From the NCBI GenBank assembly GCA_947597925.1, contig CANQFA010000001.1:186001-250000 (forward strand): a stretch of DNA of 64,000 bases. Reading direction: 5' to 3'. This DNA comes from an uncultured Clostridia bacterium (GTDB taxonomy: Bacteria; Bacillota; Clostridia; Christensenellales; Borkfalkiaceae). Positions 30,648 through 39,700 of the stretch are shown piece by piece (positions within the stretch are counted from its first letter, which is position 1; each line of letters starts with the position of its first letter). A program made the translations under genes and the position numbers. The notes beneath the pieces are model-generated. The model was not told the origin of the DNA, searched no databases, and worked only from the letters and a program-made list of their open reading frames with translations.

Positions 30648-33506
30648 TTACTCCGCTTCCGCTTCCGCAGGAGAGAGTAAGATGTAGGCATCTCCGAACT
30701 GCAGGGAAATGCTCGGCATGGACTTATAGACGGAGAGATAGTAAGTCGTGCCCTCCGCATCCTTCAGAACGAAGTAGTCGCCCGTGATGCCGCCGAAGAT
30801 CTCATCGACACTGTGATAGACGATGGTGAGCGTCTTTGCCGCTCCCTCGCCCACCTGCAGGGTGATCTTGTCCGCGGCCACCACGACGATGTAGGACACT
30901 TCGGTATAGTCTTCCCCTTCAAAGACATAGCCGCTGCCCTCATAGGTGCCGTAGGAGCCCTCGTAACTGACGACATACTTCGTATCCATGAGATAGTAGG
31001 AGGTATAGTCTGCGGAATCGGAGTCAACCACCAGCAACATGCCGTTGTCTATGACCTCGAGCACGCATTCCTTGTCCTGATAGATGAAGGAGAACTGGTA
31101 GTAGTATTTGCCCTGATTGTTATCCCAATCGCGGTAGAAGATGATATCCGCCGCGGCGATCTTGACCGTGGTCTCGCCCCGGGCGATGGTGATTGAGGCT
31201 TCGGCAATGGTCACGGTGTAGCCCTCGCCCGCATAGGTGGCGCAGTATTCCGTCCAGCTGTCGAACTCCTCGTATCTGTCGCGGCTGAGCCCGATGCCGT
31301 AGTCCTCATCGGAGAGGGCGAGGATGAGCTCGTCGTAGCCGTAGTTTGCCTGCTGCAGGATATATTCGACGTCGCCGAGCATAAAGGTGAACTGCGCGAC
31401 GTTCTCCGCATAGCCGTAGTCGTCGACCATGACGACGATCTCGAAGACGATCTCCGTCGCAGACTGCGTCGTGCCGCCCATCATGACCTCGATGGCGTTT
31501 GCGGTGATGATGACGTCGACATCTTCGCCCTCGTCATCGACGCCGAGGAAGGTTCCGATATAGAATACCCAGTCGCAGCGGTAGAGGGTGATGCGCTCCT
31601 CGCCCGCGGTGAGGATGAGGGTCTCATCTTCCTTGGTGAGGGTATAGGTCTTGCCGTCCGCCTCGAAGGTATAGCCGCTGCCTGCCTCCGTGACCTCGAC
31701 TTCCTCTTCCCCGAAGGTGACGGTGTCGAGGGTGACAGAGAGCACGGTCTCGCCCTGTTCATCTGCCCAGGTGCCGCCGAAGGAGATATCGATGGCTCCC
31801 TCGAGCTGTGCATCTTCGATCGTGATGGGCAGGACCGTCTTGTCCCAATCCGTAAAGGTGAGCACGATGTGCATGTCCTCGCAGTCGAGCTCCACGGTGT
31901 GCAGGACGCCGCCCTCGAGGGTCAGTGAGAAGGAATAGGGCGCGTAGAAGAGGTCGAGCTGCTCGGAGCCCGTGGCCACCTGCTGTGCGAAGAAGGCGGA
32001 GACATCGCCGTAGGAATCGTAGATGTCGGCGGGACGCACGCAGAAGGCGCCGTTTCCGAGGCTCTTCAGGAGGTAATAATATTCGCCGTTGTTGTCGGAG
32101 AAGGTAAAGACGCCCTTCATGGAGGTGAGGTCGCTTCCCTCAGACACGATCCTCTCGAAGGAAAATTCACCGCTCTCCGCGTCATAGACATAGCTCCAGA
32201 TGTTGCCGTCGGGACGGACGATATCGCCGTAGGCATAGTCCTCTTCGGCGATATAGATGGCCTTGTCGGTGTAGTAGAGCGTCTGTTCGCCCATGTCGCT
32301 CTCCATGTGCACGGTGTAGTTTTGGGCGGCGGCCGCCTTCTGCATGGCGCTCTTCAGCGTCCTGTGCTCGTCGAGCGTGGGGTATTTGTCGAAATAGTCG
32401 GCATCGATCGTCGCGTTGTCGCGGCTGACAGTCAGGTCAAAGGTGTACTGATAGTCCTCATACCAGTCGGGCTCGGAGACGCGCACAAGGGCGATCTCGA
32501 GGCGGACGATGGCGCCGCCCTCTTCGTACATCCAGAAGGTCTCGACTTCGTCGGCATAGCCGAACAGCGCCATGACGATGTCATATTGGCGCTCCGCATT
32601 CACCGTCCACACGCCGGGCTCCGTCTCGGTGAGGTCGCTCTCCGAGAGCAGATTAAAGGGGTTGAAGAGGGAGGTAAAGGGCTCGTCGTAGGGTGTAGCG
32701 ACGAGCGCGCCCGTCATGTCGTGCGTGAGCTGGACGGTGGACTTGTCGGTCGCCTCGCGGAAGAGCCAGACCCGCTCGGGCTCGGCCCCCGCATAGGCCT
32801 CGATGAGGACGGCGCGCCGCTGCATGTCATAGACCGTCCTGAGGTCGGATACGGTCTCCTCATCATAGTAGTAGTCATGATTCGTGCGGGTGCCCTCGAA
32901 GGCGACGGTGCCCTTCAGCGAGTCGAGCACGCTCTTGGTGCTATTCACGAAGGTGACGGCGACTGCGGTCTCTTCGGTCACGGTGAAGGTAAATTTGTTT
33001 CCGTCGAGCTCGGCAGCTACGCCGTTGACGGAGGCGCTCTGCACGCGGAAGCCCTGTGCGGCCGTCACGGTCGCGGTCACGGCCTCGCCGTATGCATACT
33101 TGTCTCCCGCCGCGGGAGGGGTCAGCTCCACGCTTCCCTGCGCCTTTTCATAGTTGAGCGTGACGGAATAGGTGAGCTTTCCGAAGGTGACGGCGACGGC
33201 GGTGTCGCCCGCGACGGCGAAGGTATAGCTCCCGTCCGTGAGGGCGGCATCTTCCTTTCCGCTCACGGTAAAGGTCTCCACCGCGTAACCCGTGTTGGGC
33301 GCGACGGTGACGGTCACGAGTTCGCCTTCGTCATAGAGCTCGCCCTCTTCGGGCGCGCCGATGGTGACGCTTCCCTGCGTCTCGTCGTAGGTCACGGTCA
33401 CACGATAGCCCGTTTCCTCTGTCGTCTCGGGCGTACAGGCCGCAAAGGCGGTGCATACCCCGAGCACCATGGCGAGGACACAGATCAAAAACAGCTTTCT
33501 TTTCAT
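30648..33506 (-). CDS. Large repeat-containing surface lipoprotein
   Basis: A 952-residue exported lipoprotein. The signal peptide MKRKLFLICVLAMVLGVC ends in a lipobox-like AFAAC with Cys24. Two tandem InlB B-like/bacterial-repeat domains follow, each with the pattern VTV-Y..-QGSV...AGE.Y-YGE.VT.TV.P..GY.V (about residues 32-105 and 108-190). The middle part is a unique beta-rich region. From about residue 580 on come four further beta repeats of the GTY.G.G.-.V.-.-I-L.V type. It probably binds surface polymers or proteins; no catalytic motif was recognised. It is alone between two terminators and has its own promoter. Confidence 0.85.
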   Translation of the reverse strand: MKRKLFLICVLAMVLGVCTAFAACTPETTEETGYRVTVTYDETQGSVTIGAPEEGELYDEGELVTVTVAPNTGYAVETFTVSGKEDAALTDGSYTFAVAGDTAVAVTFGKLTYSVTLNYEKAQGSVELTPPAAGDKYAYGEAVTATVTAAQGFRVQSASVNGVAAELDGNKFTFTVTEETAVAVTFVNSTKSVLDSLKGTVAFEGTRTNHDYYYDEETVSDLRTVYDMQRRAVLIEAYAGAEPERVWLFREATDKSTVQLTHDMTGALVATPYDEPFTSLFNPFNLLSESDLTETEPGVWTVNAERQYDIVMALFGYADEVETFWMYEEGGAIVRLEIALVRVSEPDWYEDYQYTFDLTVSRDNATIDADYFDKYPTLDEHRTLKSAMQKAAAAQNYTVHMESDMGEQTLYYTDKAIYIAEEDYAYGDIVRPDGNIWSYVYDAESGEFSFERIVSEGSDLTSMKGVFTFSDNNGEYYYLLKSLGNGAFCVRPADIYDSYGDVSAFFAQQVATGSEQLDLFYAPYSFSLTLEGGVLHTVELDCEDMHIVLTFTDWDKTVLPITIEDAQLEGAIDISFGGTWADEQGETVLSVTLDTVTFGEEEVEVTEAGSGYTFEADGKTYTLTKEDETLILTAGEERITLYRCDWVFYIGTFLGVDDEGEDVDVIITANAIEVMMGGTTQSATEIVFEIVVMVDDYGYAENVAQFTFMLGDVEYILQQANYGYDELILALSDEDYGIGLSRDRYEEFDSWTEYCATYAGEGYTVTIAEASITIARGETTVKIAAADIIFYRDWDNNQGKYYYQFSFIYQDKECVLEVIDNGMLLVVDSDSADYTSYYLMDTKYVVSYEGSYGTYEGSGYVFEGEDYTEVSYIVVVAADKITLQVGEGAAKTLTIVYHSVDEIFGGITGDYFVLKDAEGTTYYLSVYKSMPSISLQFGDAYILLSPAEAEAE

Positions 33507-33544
33507 GCGTTCTCCTTTTATATTATAAGAGTCTTATTACATAT

Positions 33545-33572
33545 TTTATAACATGGACCCGCCCCTTGTCAA
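33545..33572 (-). promoter_or_regulatory. Predicted promoter of 952-aa lipoprotein gene
   Basis: Reverse strand TTGACA, 16-bp spacer, TATAAA, about 40 bp upstream of the start. AAAGGAGAA is the ribosome binding site. Confidence 0.65.
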
Positions 33573-33616
33573 CTGTTTCGGCCCTCTTCGGCGAATTTTA
33601 TGCAGTCTTTATTCAA

Positions 33617-33642
33617 ACAGCCGAGGGATCCCCCTCGGCTGT
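33617..33642. terminator. Hairpin after thiamine transporter gene
   Basis: ACAGCCGAGGG and CCCTCGGCTGT with a 4-base loop. On the reverse strand TTTGAATAAAG follows, so it is a moderate terminator for the thiT-like gene. Confidence 0.6.
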
Positions 33643-33714
33643 CTTGGGAAAAGCGGTCGGCATCTCGGGCCAAAAGGCACCGTTTTGAGGACATGGGGTC
33701 TGAAACCGCGATTT

Positions 33715-34863
33715 TTATGCCTCTTCTTCGGCCGCGGTGGAGTCCGTGGGACGCACGGGCGAGGCTCTTCGCATCGCCTTGACAAAGGCGGACGAGCTGA
33801 AGACGATGACCCCCGCCACGATGGCGATGGCGATATCGGCAAAGACGAAGGAGTTATAGAGGAGGGAATATTCCCACGCACTCATGCCGTAGTCGGCGGC
33901 ATAGGCGGAGAAGGCGAAGACGCCCGAGAGCACATGCGCGACATAGCGGAGGGCGCTTGCGAGGACGGCGCCGAGGGCAAACTGCACCTGCGGGAGCTTG
34001 TCGAGCGCCCTGACATCGGCAAAGACCCCCGCGAGCCCGATGGCGGCAAAGGCGATGGGGTAGTCGAGCAGGAACTGCGCGGGATGGATGATCCACGGGT
34101 CCTGCACGGCCTGCAGCACGCCATAGACGAGCCCTGCGAAGACGCCCTTCTTCGTCCCGTACATATAGGAATAGATCATGAGGGGGAGGAGGGAGGCCGC
34201 CGTGACCGAGCCGCCCTGCGGAAGTTTCACGATGCGGAGATAGGAGAGGGCAAAGCTCAGGGCGATGCAGACGGCGGCATAGGCGATAGCCTTCGTGTCA
34301 AACCCGCTTCTGTCCTTTCTCCCGAAGAAAAGGCCTCCCGCCACGACGGCGGCAAGGAGGAGGGCGGCGAAGAGGTAGAGAAGGAGCTGGTTCACCGCCG
34401 CGACATCGGAGTTGAAGTAGCCGTCGCCGCTGATATTCTGCGCGTAGTAGACGCCGATGCAGACGAGCGAGGCGATGAGCAGGGCGCCGACGAGGCATCC
34501 CGCGGCAAGGAAGACGGGCTTTGCGGGCTTCCACGCGATGGCGAGGGCGCTCCCTCCGACCGCAAGGACGAGCAGGAGGAGGGGAACGAACATCATCACC
34601 TGAATGCCGTCATCCACAAACGTCCAGATGAGGAAGGTGAGCCCGAGCACGCAGGCATAGCATACGGCGCCCACCGAGCCGTAGCGCAGGAGCTTTTTCT
34701 GCGCGTCGCCCTTCAGGAGAAGGACGGAGAGGAAGAGGGCGATGGCGAGTGCGAGCGTGGTCCAGAAGGCGATGCTGCGCACGATGTTCAGCGGAGAATC
34801 GAAGAGGGTGGGGTACCACTTCGGGGGATCCCACTCCACCTCCGCCAAGAGGGAAGGAAACAT
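33715..34863 (-). CDS. thiT: ThiT-type thiamine ECF transporter S component with extra N-terminal membrane domain
   Basis: A 382-residue membrane protein. The C-terminal half (about residues 195-365) matches ThiT/YuaJ: YLRIVKLPQGGSVTAASLLPLMIYSYMYGTKKGVFAGLVYGVLQAVQDPWIIHPAQFLLDYPIAFAAIGLAGVF. ThiT alone is about 190 residues, so the N-terminal 190 residues, with about five predicted helices, are an addition. GGAGGT precedes ATG 34863; the ORF track start at 35019 lies inside the riboswitch. A TPP riboswitch with its terminator directly upstream independently supports thiamine uptake. ThiT works with the shared EcfA/A'/T module, which is not in this window. Confidence 0.88.
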   Translation of the reverse strand: MFPSLLAEVEWDPPKWYPTLFDSPLNIVRSIAFWTTLALAIALFLSVLLLKGDAQKKLLRYGSVGAVCYACVLGLTFLIWTFVDDGIQVMMFVPLLLLVLAVGGSALAIAWKPAKPVFLAAGCLVGALLIASLVCIGVYYAQNISGDGYFNSDVAAVNQLLLYLFAALLLAAVVAGGLFFGRKDRSGFDTKAIAYAAVCIALSFALSYLRIVKLPQGGSVTAASLLPLMIYSYMYGTKKGVFAGLVYGVLQAVQDPWIIHPAQFLLDYPIAFAAIGLAGVFADVRALDKLPQVQFALGAVLASALRYVAHVLSGVFAFSAYAADYGMSAWEYSLLYNSFVFADIAIAIVAGVIVFSSSAFVKAMRRASPVRPTDSTAAEEEA

Positions 34864-34906
34864 CTTATGACCTCCGAAAAAATTTTTGCATGCGATGCCC
34901 GTCCCG

Positions 34907-34938
34907 AAAAAAAACCGCCCACGAAAAATCGCAGGCGG
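34907..34938 (-). terminator. TPP riboswitch expression-platform terminator
   Basis: Reverse strand CCGCCTGCGA-TTTT-TCGTGGGCGG, a 10-bp stem with two G-U pairs, followed by eight T. It lies between the aptamer and the thiT ribosome binding site, the expected place for transcriptional attenuation. Confidence 0.85.
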
Positions 34939-34948
34939 AACCCTTTCA

Positions 34949-35024
34949 CCGTTCTTTCGTGCAAGCATGACCTTGCCCGATTCCAATGGTATCATCTCAG
35001 CCCCCTGCGGGGCACCCACGACGG
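34949..35024 (-). ncRNA. TPP (THI-box) riboswitch aptamer
   Basis: Reverse strand contains the THI-box 5' core GGGTGCC...GGGCTGAGATGATACC. A second arm GCAAGGTCATGCTTGC stands in the position of the usual CTGG-GTAAT-GCCAG stem. Closing helix P1 can form between CCGT(C)GTG and CAC...ACGG. The usual GAACCTGAT linker is GAATCGGG here, so the pyrophosphate-side half is divergent. The downstream terminator and ThiT gene confirm the call. Confidence 0.85.
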
Positions 35025-35043
35025 ATATTCACATGTTTTCCTA

Positions 35044-35072
35044 AGTATAACGCATTTTTCACTCAAAGTCAA
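35044..35072 (-). promoter_or_regulatory. Predicted promoter of riboswitch-thiT
   Basis: Reverse strand TTGACT, 17-bp spacer, TATACT, placing the start just before the TPP aptamer. Confidence 0.75.
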
Positions 35073-35101
35073 TTGTTTTTTCGCGCGAAAAGTAGTATAA
35101 T
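35073..35101 (+). promoter_or_regulatory. Predicted promoter of 35128 gene
   Basis: TTGTTT, 17-bp spacer, TATAAT, back-to-back with the thiT promoter: the two -35 boxes abut. Confidence 0.7.
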
Positions 35102-35127
35102 CGAAGAAAGAGTTTCGGGAGGCCGTG

Positions 35128-35709
35128 ATGAGGCGCTGCTACGTCGCCCTCCGCTTTACGGAGGACAAAAATCTCTATGACAGGCTCTACTGGTATCTCG
35201 CGGACGGACCCATCTCCGCGGGGGAGCGGATGGCCGCGCCGGTGGGCCCGCACGACAGGGTGCAGTTTGCCATAGCGGAGCGCGTCATCGCGGCGGAGGA
35301 CGGCCATGAGCCCTATCCCCGCGAACTGATGAAGCGCGCCGCGCGGGCAGTCGACCCGCCCTTCGGCAGGGAATTCGGCGGGATGCACTACGACAACCGC
35401 CACATTACGGCATACCATGTCCTTGTCTATGCGGAAAATGTTTCGGAAGCCTCGGACATGGGTGCCGCGTGCACTGCCTATGGCCTCCGCTACCTCCCGA
35501 ATTGCACCAAGGAAGAGGCTATCGAGACCCTCTCCCGCGGACATGGGGTATGCGTCTCGGGTGAAGAGGGGAGAGCCGTCTTCGATCTCCTCACCGCCTT
35601 CATGCGCGGAGAGAAGGGTGCATGGGAGGAAGTCACCCGCATTGCGGGAAAAGAGGGCACCTGCCGCATATTGGCCGCCCTCACCGGCTATTCGGACCGC
35701 CGCGAATAG
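35128..35709 (+). CDS. Uncharacterised protein, N-terminus resembling the PriA DNA-binding fold
   Basis: A 193-residue protein I do not recognise with confidence. The first 50 residues (YVALRFTEDKNLYDRLYWYLADG...SAGERMAAPVGPHDRVQFAIAERVI) resemble the small beta-barrel at the start of PriA helicases (Y.Y......G.RV.VP.G...). The second half (DMGAACTAYGLRYLP...GVCVSGEEGRAVFDLLTAFMRG) is alpha/beta-like. It has a Cys...Arg arrangement reminiscent of, but not matching, the C(X)5R loop of phosphatases. CGGGAGG precedes ATG 35128; the ORF track begins one codon earlier at a GTG. It lies 18 bases before the YfbR-like nucleotidase and is likely co-transcribed. Confidence 0.6.
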   Translation: MRRCYVALRFTEDKNLYDRLYWYLADGPISAGERMAAPVGPHDRVQFAIAERVIAAEDGHEPYPRELMKRAARAVDPPFGREFGGMHYDNRHITAYHVLVYAENVSEASDMGAACTAYGLRYLPNCTKEEAIETLSRGHGVCVSGEEGRAVFDLLTAFMRGEKGAWEEVTRIAGKEGTCRILAALTGYSDRRE

Positions 35710-35727
35710 GGCGGCAAAGGAGAATGT

Positions 35728-36309
35728 ATGGAAAAATTTTACGCCTATCTGGACCGCATGAAGTTCATACGCCGCTGGCAGCTCATGCGCTCGACGCGGG
35801 ATGAGAACATCATGGAGCATTCGCAGTCCGTCGCCGTCCTCGCCCACGCCCTCTGCACCATAGAAAACGGCATCTTCGGGGGACATGTCGACGCCGAAAG
35901 GGCCGTCCTCTACGCCCTCTACCATGAGGTGAGCGAGGTGATGACGGGCGATCTTCCCACCCCCGTCAAGTATTTCAACAGCGGCATCCACGGCGAATAT
36001 GAGAAACTCGAGACGCTCGCGGTCGAAAAGATCGCCTCGACGCTCCCCGAGGAGATGCGCACCCTCCTCCTTCCCTCGCTGCTTCCCGACAAGTCGAGCG
36101 AGGAGTGGCAGTTCGTCAAGGCCGCCGACCGCCTGTCCGCCTACATCAAGTGCCTCGAGGAACTCCGCTCGGGCAACAATGAGTTCGTGCAGGCGGAGAA
36201 GTCCATAGGGGCCTCCCTCCGCGAGCGGCATATGCGCGCGGTGGACTACTTTTTCGAGCACTTCATCCCCGCATTTTCCCTCACCCTCGACGAACTCGAG
36301 GGGCTGTGA
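35728..36309 (+). CDS. YfbR-like 5'-deoxynucleotidase (HD superfamily)
   Basis: A 193-residue HD-type phosphohydrolase. The family pattern is visible: IRRWQLMRSTRDENIMEHSQSVAVLAHAL, LYHEVSEVMTGDLPTPVKYFN, and VKAADRLSAYIKCLEEL near the end. E. coli YfbR removes phosphate from deoxyribonucleoside 5'-monophosphates using metal bound by an HD pair. Here the expected HD is HE (YHEVSE), a conservative change in a metal ligand. AAGGAG lies upstream. It follows the uncharacterised gene and ends its transcription unit. Confidence 0.88.
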   Translation: MEKFYAYLDRMKFIRRWQLMRSTRDENIMEHSQSVAVLAHALCTIENGIFGGHVDAERAVLYALYHEVSEVMTGDLPTPVKYFNSGIHGEYEKLETLAVEKIASTLPEEMRTLLLPSLLPDKSSEEWQFVKAADRLSAYIKCLEELRSGNNEFVQAEKSIGASLRERHMRAVDYFFEHFIPAFSLTLDELEGL

Positions 36310-36724
36310 CGATCTTTGCGGCCCTCCGCAAAAAAGCGGGAAGATTGCATATACTCACAGAAGGTGAATAAAATCTTGCAATTATAAGTTTTATTTATGG
36401 CCGGTATGCAAAATTCTTATACCGCGGGGGACCCCCGCGGCGTGAAGACAAGTTGTAAGATTTGTGTTGAAACGGTGTAAAAACGCTATAATATCCTGAA
36501 AATTTCCCCCTTTTCTGATTGAACGCACGCCGATTTTGTGAATTCGTGACAAAATGTCCCAAAACCGAATCGGCCCCGAATTCGATTGACAGGGGTCGCG
36601 TTTCCGTGGTATAATTTCACCATTATCAATAGATTAGGCGCGCGTGCATGATATTCGGTATTTCCCGCGCGCAGCGGACCCCGAGGCGGGTCCGCGGGCG
36701 AAACTACTTTCAGGAAGGAACAGC
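36310..36724 (+). other. 415-bp gene-free region upstream of the subtilase operon
   Basis: No protein-coding gene is seen. It contains a perfect palindrome CCGCGGGGG-A-CCCCCGCGG (36422-36440) and inverted repeats around 36535-36585 (TGAATTCG with CGAATTCGA). A second -10-like TATAAT at about 36485 and a strong promoter at 36586-36615 follow. The transcribed leader carries two GC-rich hairpins, including GCGGACCC with GGGTCCGC (36674-36695). The region is long and structured for this compact genome, suggesting regulated transcription of the following 17.8-kb block. Confidence 0.55.
36586..36615 (+). promoter_or_regulatory. Predicted promoter of subtilase-Opp operon
   Basis: TTGACA, 18-bp spacer, TATAAT: both hexamers are perfect. 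The leader to ATG 36725 is about 100 nt. Confidence 0.8.
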
Positions 36725-39700
36725 ATGACAAGATCCGGAAAAACGTGGAAATCTATCCTCTTGGGCGGAGTGGCGTTTCTGATGACGGGAACGCTCGTTG
36801 CCGCGCAGATCACCTCCCTCTTCGACGGGAAGGTGCAGGGCGCGGAGCAGGTTGCCGCCGAGGAAACTCCCCTCATCAGCGACCGCACGGGCACGGTGGA
36901 CCTCGCCCTCTCGAAGGATTTCGACGAGAGCGTCGTGGCCGCACGCCGCTCCGTGCTCCCCGATGACAGGGAGGTCTCCTATGTCGTCAAGACCTCTTCC
37001 GAGGGCGTCTATGACGCCTATGCGGCGCAGTCGTCCCTGACGCGGTACACGACGGTCGCCGACTATGCGCTCTCCTCCGAGGGCCGCTCGGTGAGCAAGC
37101 AGATCGCCAAGAAGAACGGCGAGGCATCGCGCATCCTCGAGAGCTCGGGGGTAAAGTTTACCTACGGCGCCGAGTACGATGTGCTCCTCGGCGGCTTCGA
37201 GATCGTCGCCAAGGCGGGGGACTATGAAAAGCTCGCCCGCGCCTTTGCCTCCTCCGAATACGAGATCACCATCTGCGAAGAGTATGAGCGCTGCGAGAGC
37301 CTCGTCGTCAACGACGTCAATGTCGATGAGAGCACGGGTATCTTCGACAGCGAGGGCGCGGGGTACGACGGCTCGGGTACGGTCATCGCCGTCCTCGACA
37401 CCGGCCTCGACTACACGCATACCGCCTTCGATCCCGACAGCTTCTCCCCCTCCGAGCCCGTGGTCATCGATCCGAGCTATATCGAGCAGCGCCTTCCAGA
37501 CCTCGTGGCGTCCCGCTATACGCCCGGGCTCAAGACGGCCAACCTCTACCAGAACCGCAAGGTGCCCTTTACCTACGACTATGCCGACAAGGACGCCGAC
37601 GTCTATCCCCTCGAGAGCCCGCACGGCACCCATGTCTCGGGCGTCATCGTGGGAAATGACAACGTCATCCGCGGCGTGGCGCCCAATGCCCAGCTCGTCT
37701 CCATGAAGGTCTTCTCGGATACGACGCAGGGGGCGCGCTGGTCGTGGCTTCTCGGCGCCCTCGAGGACTGCGTGGTGCTCGGCGTCGACGTCATCAATAT
37801 GTCCCTCGGCTCCTCGGCGGGATTCTCCGTGGAGTCCGACGAAGAGCAGCGCGCGACCTACGACAAGGTGGCCGCAGAGGGCATCAGCCTCGTGGCGGCG
37901 GCTTCCAACGACTATAACTCCACCTATGGGTCGGAGAAGAACGGCAACTTGGGGCTCACGACCAATCCCGACAGTGCGACGGTCGGCTCGCCCGGGTCGT
38001 ATACCTCCACCCTCGCGGTGGCCTCCATCAGCGGCGTCAAGACGCCCTACCTCACCTACAAGAACCAGATCATGTACTTCACGGAGGCGGCAGACCAGTC
38101 CTCCGAGCCCAAGGACTTCGTGGACGACATCCTGCCCGACGGGGTCAATGAGAAGACGTATGACTACGTCGTCATCCCCGGCATCGGGCGGAGCACCGAG
38201 TACAACGGGAAAGACGTGGAGGGGAAGATAGCCCTCGTGCGCCGCGGCAGCACCACCTTCGAGGAAAAGGCGAGGATCGCCGCCCAGAAGGGGGCCGCGG
38301 GCATCATCATCTACAACAACGTCTCGGGTGACATCAGCATGAATGTCGGCTCGGTGACCATCGCCGCATGCTCCATCTCGCAGGACAACGGCGAGATCCT
38401 CCGCCAGTCGGACGGGAAGATCACCATCAGCCGCACGCAGGTGGCGGGTCCCTTCATGTCCAACTTCTCCTCGTGGGGCCCCACGCCCGATCTCCGCATC
38501 AAGCCCGAGATCACGGCGCACGGCGGCGAGATCTATTCGGCCGTCCCCGGTCAGAAGTATGACCGCATGTCGGGCACCTCGATGGCGGCGCCCAACCAGG
38601 CAGGCGTCACCGCCCTCGTCCGCCAGTATGTCAAGAACCGCTTCCCCGAGCTTGCGGGCAATCCCGTCGCGGTCATGGCACGCACCAATCAGATCATGAT
38701 GTCCACGGCGGACATCGCACACAACATCATCGACCTTCCCTATTCCGTGCGCAAGCAGGGAGCGGGACTTGCCAATCTCACGAGGGCGATCAGCTCGCCC
38801 GCCTATATCTCCGCCTTTGCCCGCAGCGACGAGGCAGTCGCGGAGCAGCGCGCCGACCGCTTTACCGACGAGGTCATCGATAAGGCGAAGATCGAGTACG
38901 GCGACGACAAGGCGAAGTCGGGCAAGTACGACCTCAAGTTCAACATCAACAATGTCGGCGGCGATGCGCTCACCTATGACGTGGATGCCATCGTCATGAC
39001 GGAAGGGGTCAGCGAGACCAAGACCCATCAGGGCGACCTCACGGTCACCGAAGAGGGGTATGAGCTCAAGGACGCCGTTGTCACGGTGACCGAGGTCAGC
39101 GGCGGCACGAAGGGGAGCGGCAACGCGGTGAGCGTGCCCGCATACGGCACGGCGACCGTCATCGTGCACATCGAGATCCCCGAGGGCTCGGAGAGCAAGG
39201 AATACCTCGACAAAAAGGAAGTCGGCGTGGACGTCAACGGCAACGAAGTCTCGCGCGACATCTTCGCAAACGGCATGTTCATCGAGGGGTATGTCACGCT
39301 CAAGCCCTCCGCGGGCACCGAGATCCCCCTCAATGTCCCGTACCTCGCCTTCTACGGCGACTGGACGCAGGCGCCCCTCTTCGACCTAGACTACTTCGAG
39401 ACGGATAAGGACGCGCGGGACGACTCCATCGACCTCCTCGACAAGACCCTGCCCGACGCCTATGCCACCCTCCCCGTGGGCGGACTGTACAGCGACTATA
39501 TCTCCCAGCTCGGGTCGTACTACTTCGTGCAGGATCCCTCGAGCGCGCAGGTCTCGGCAGACCGCAACCATATCGCCCTCACCAACCAGACGGGCGACAG
39601 CGGCGGTGTGAATTCCATCTATGCCATCTATGCGGGCATGCTGCGCGCGGCGAAGAGCATGAAGATGACCATCACCGACACCACGACGGGCAAAGTCGTG

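Noticed and set aside
35528-35580. Phosphatase active site in the 35128 protein
   Set aside because: The Cys to Arg spacing is six residues rather than the five of C(X)5R and the surrounding residues do not match, so no phosphatase function is assigned.
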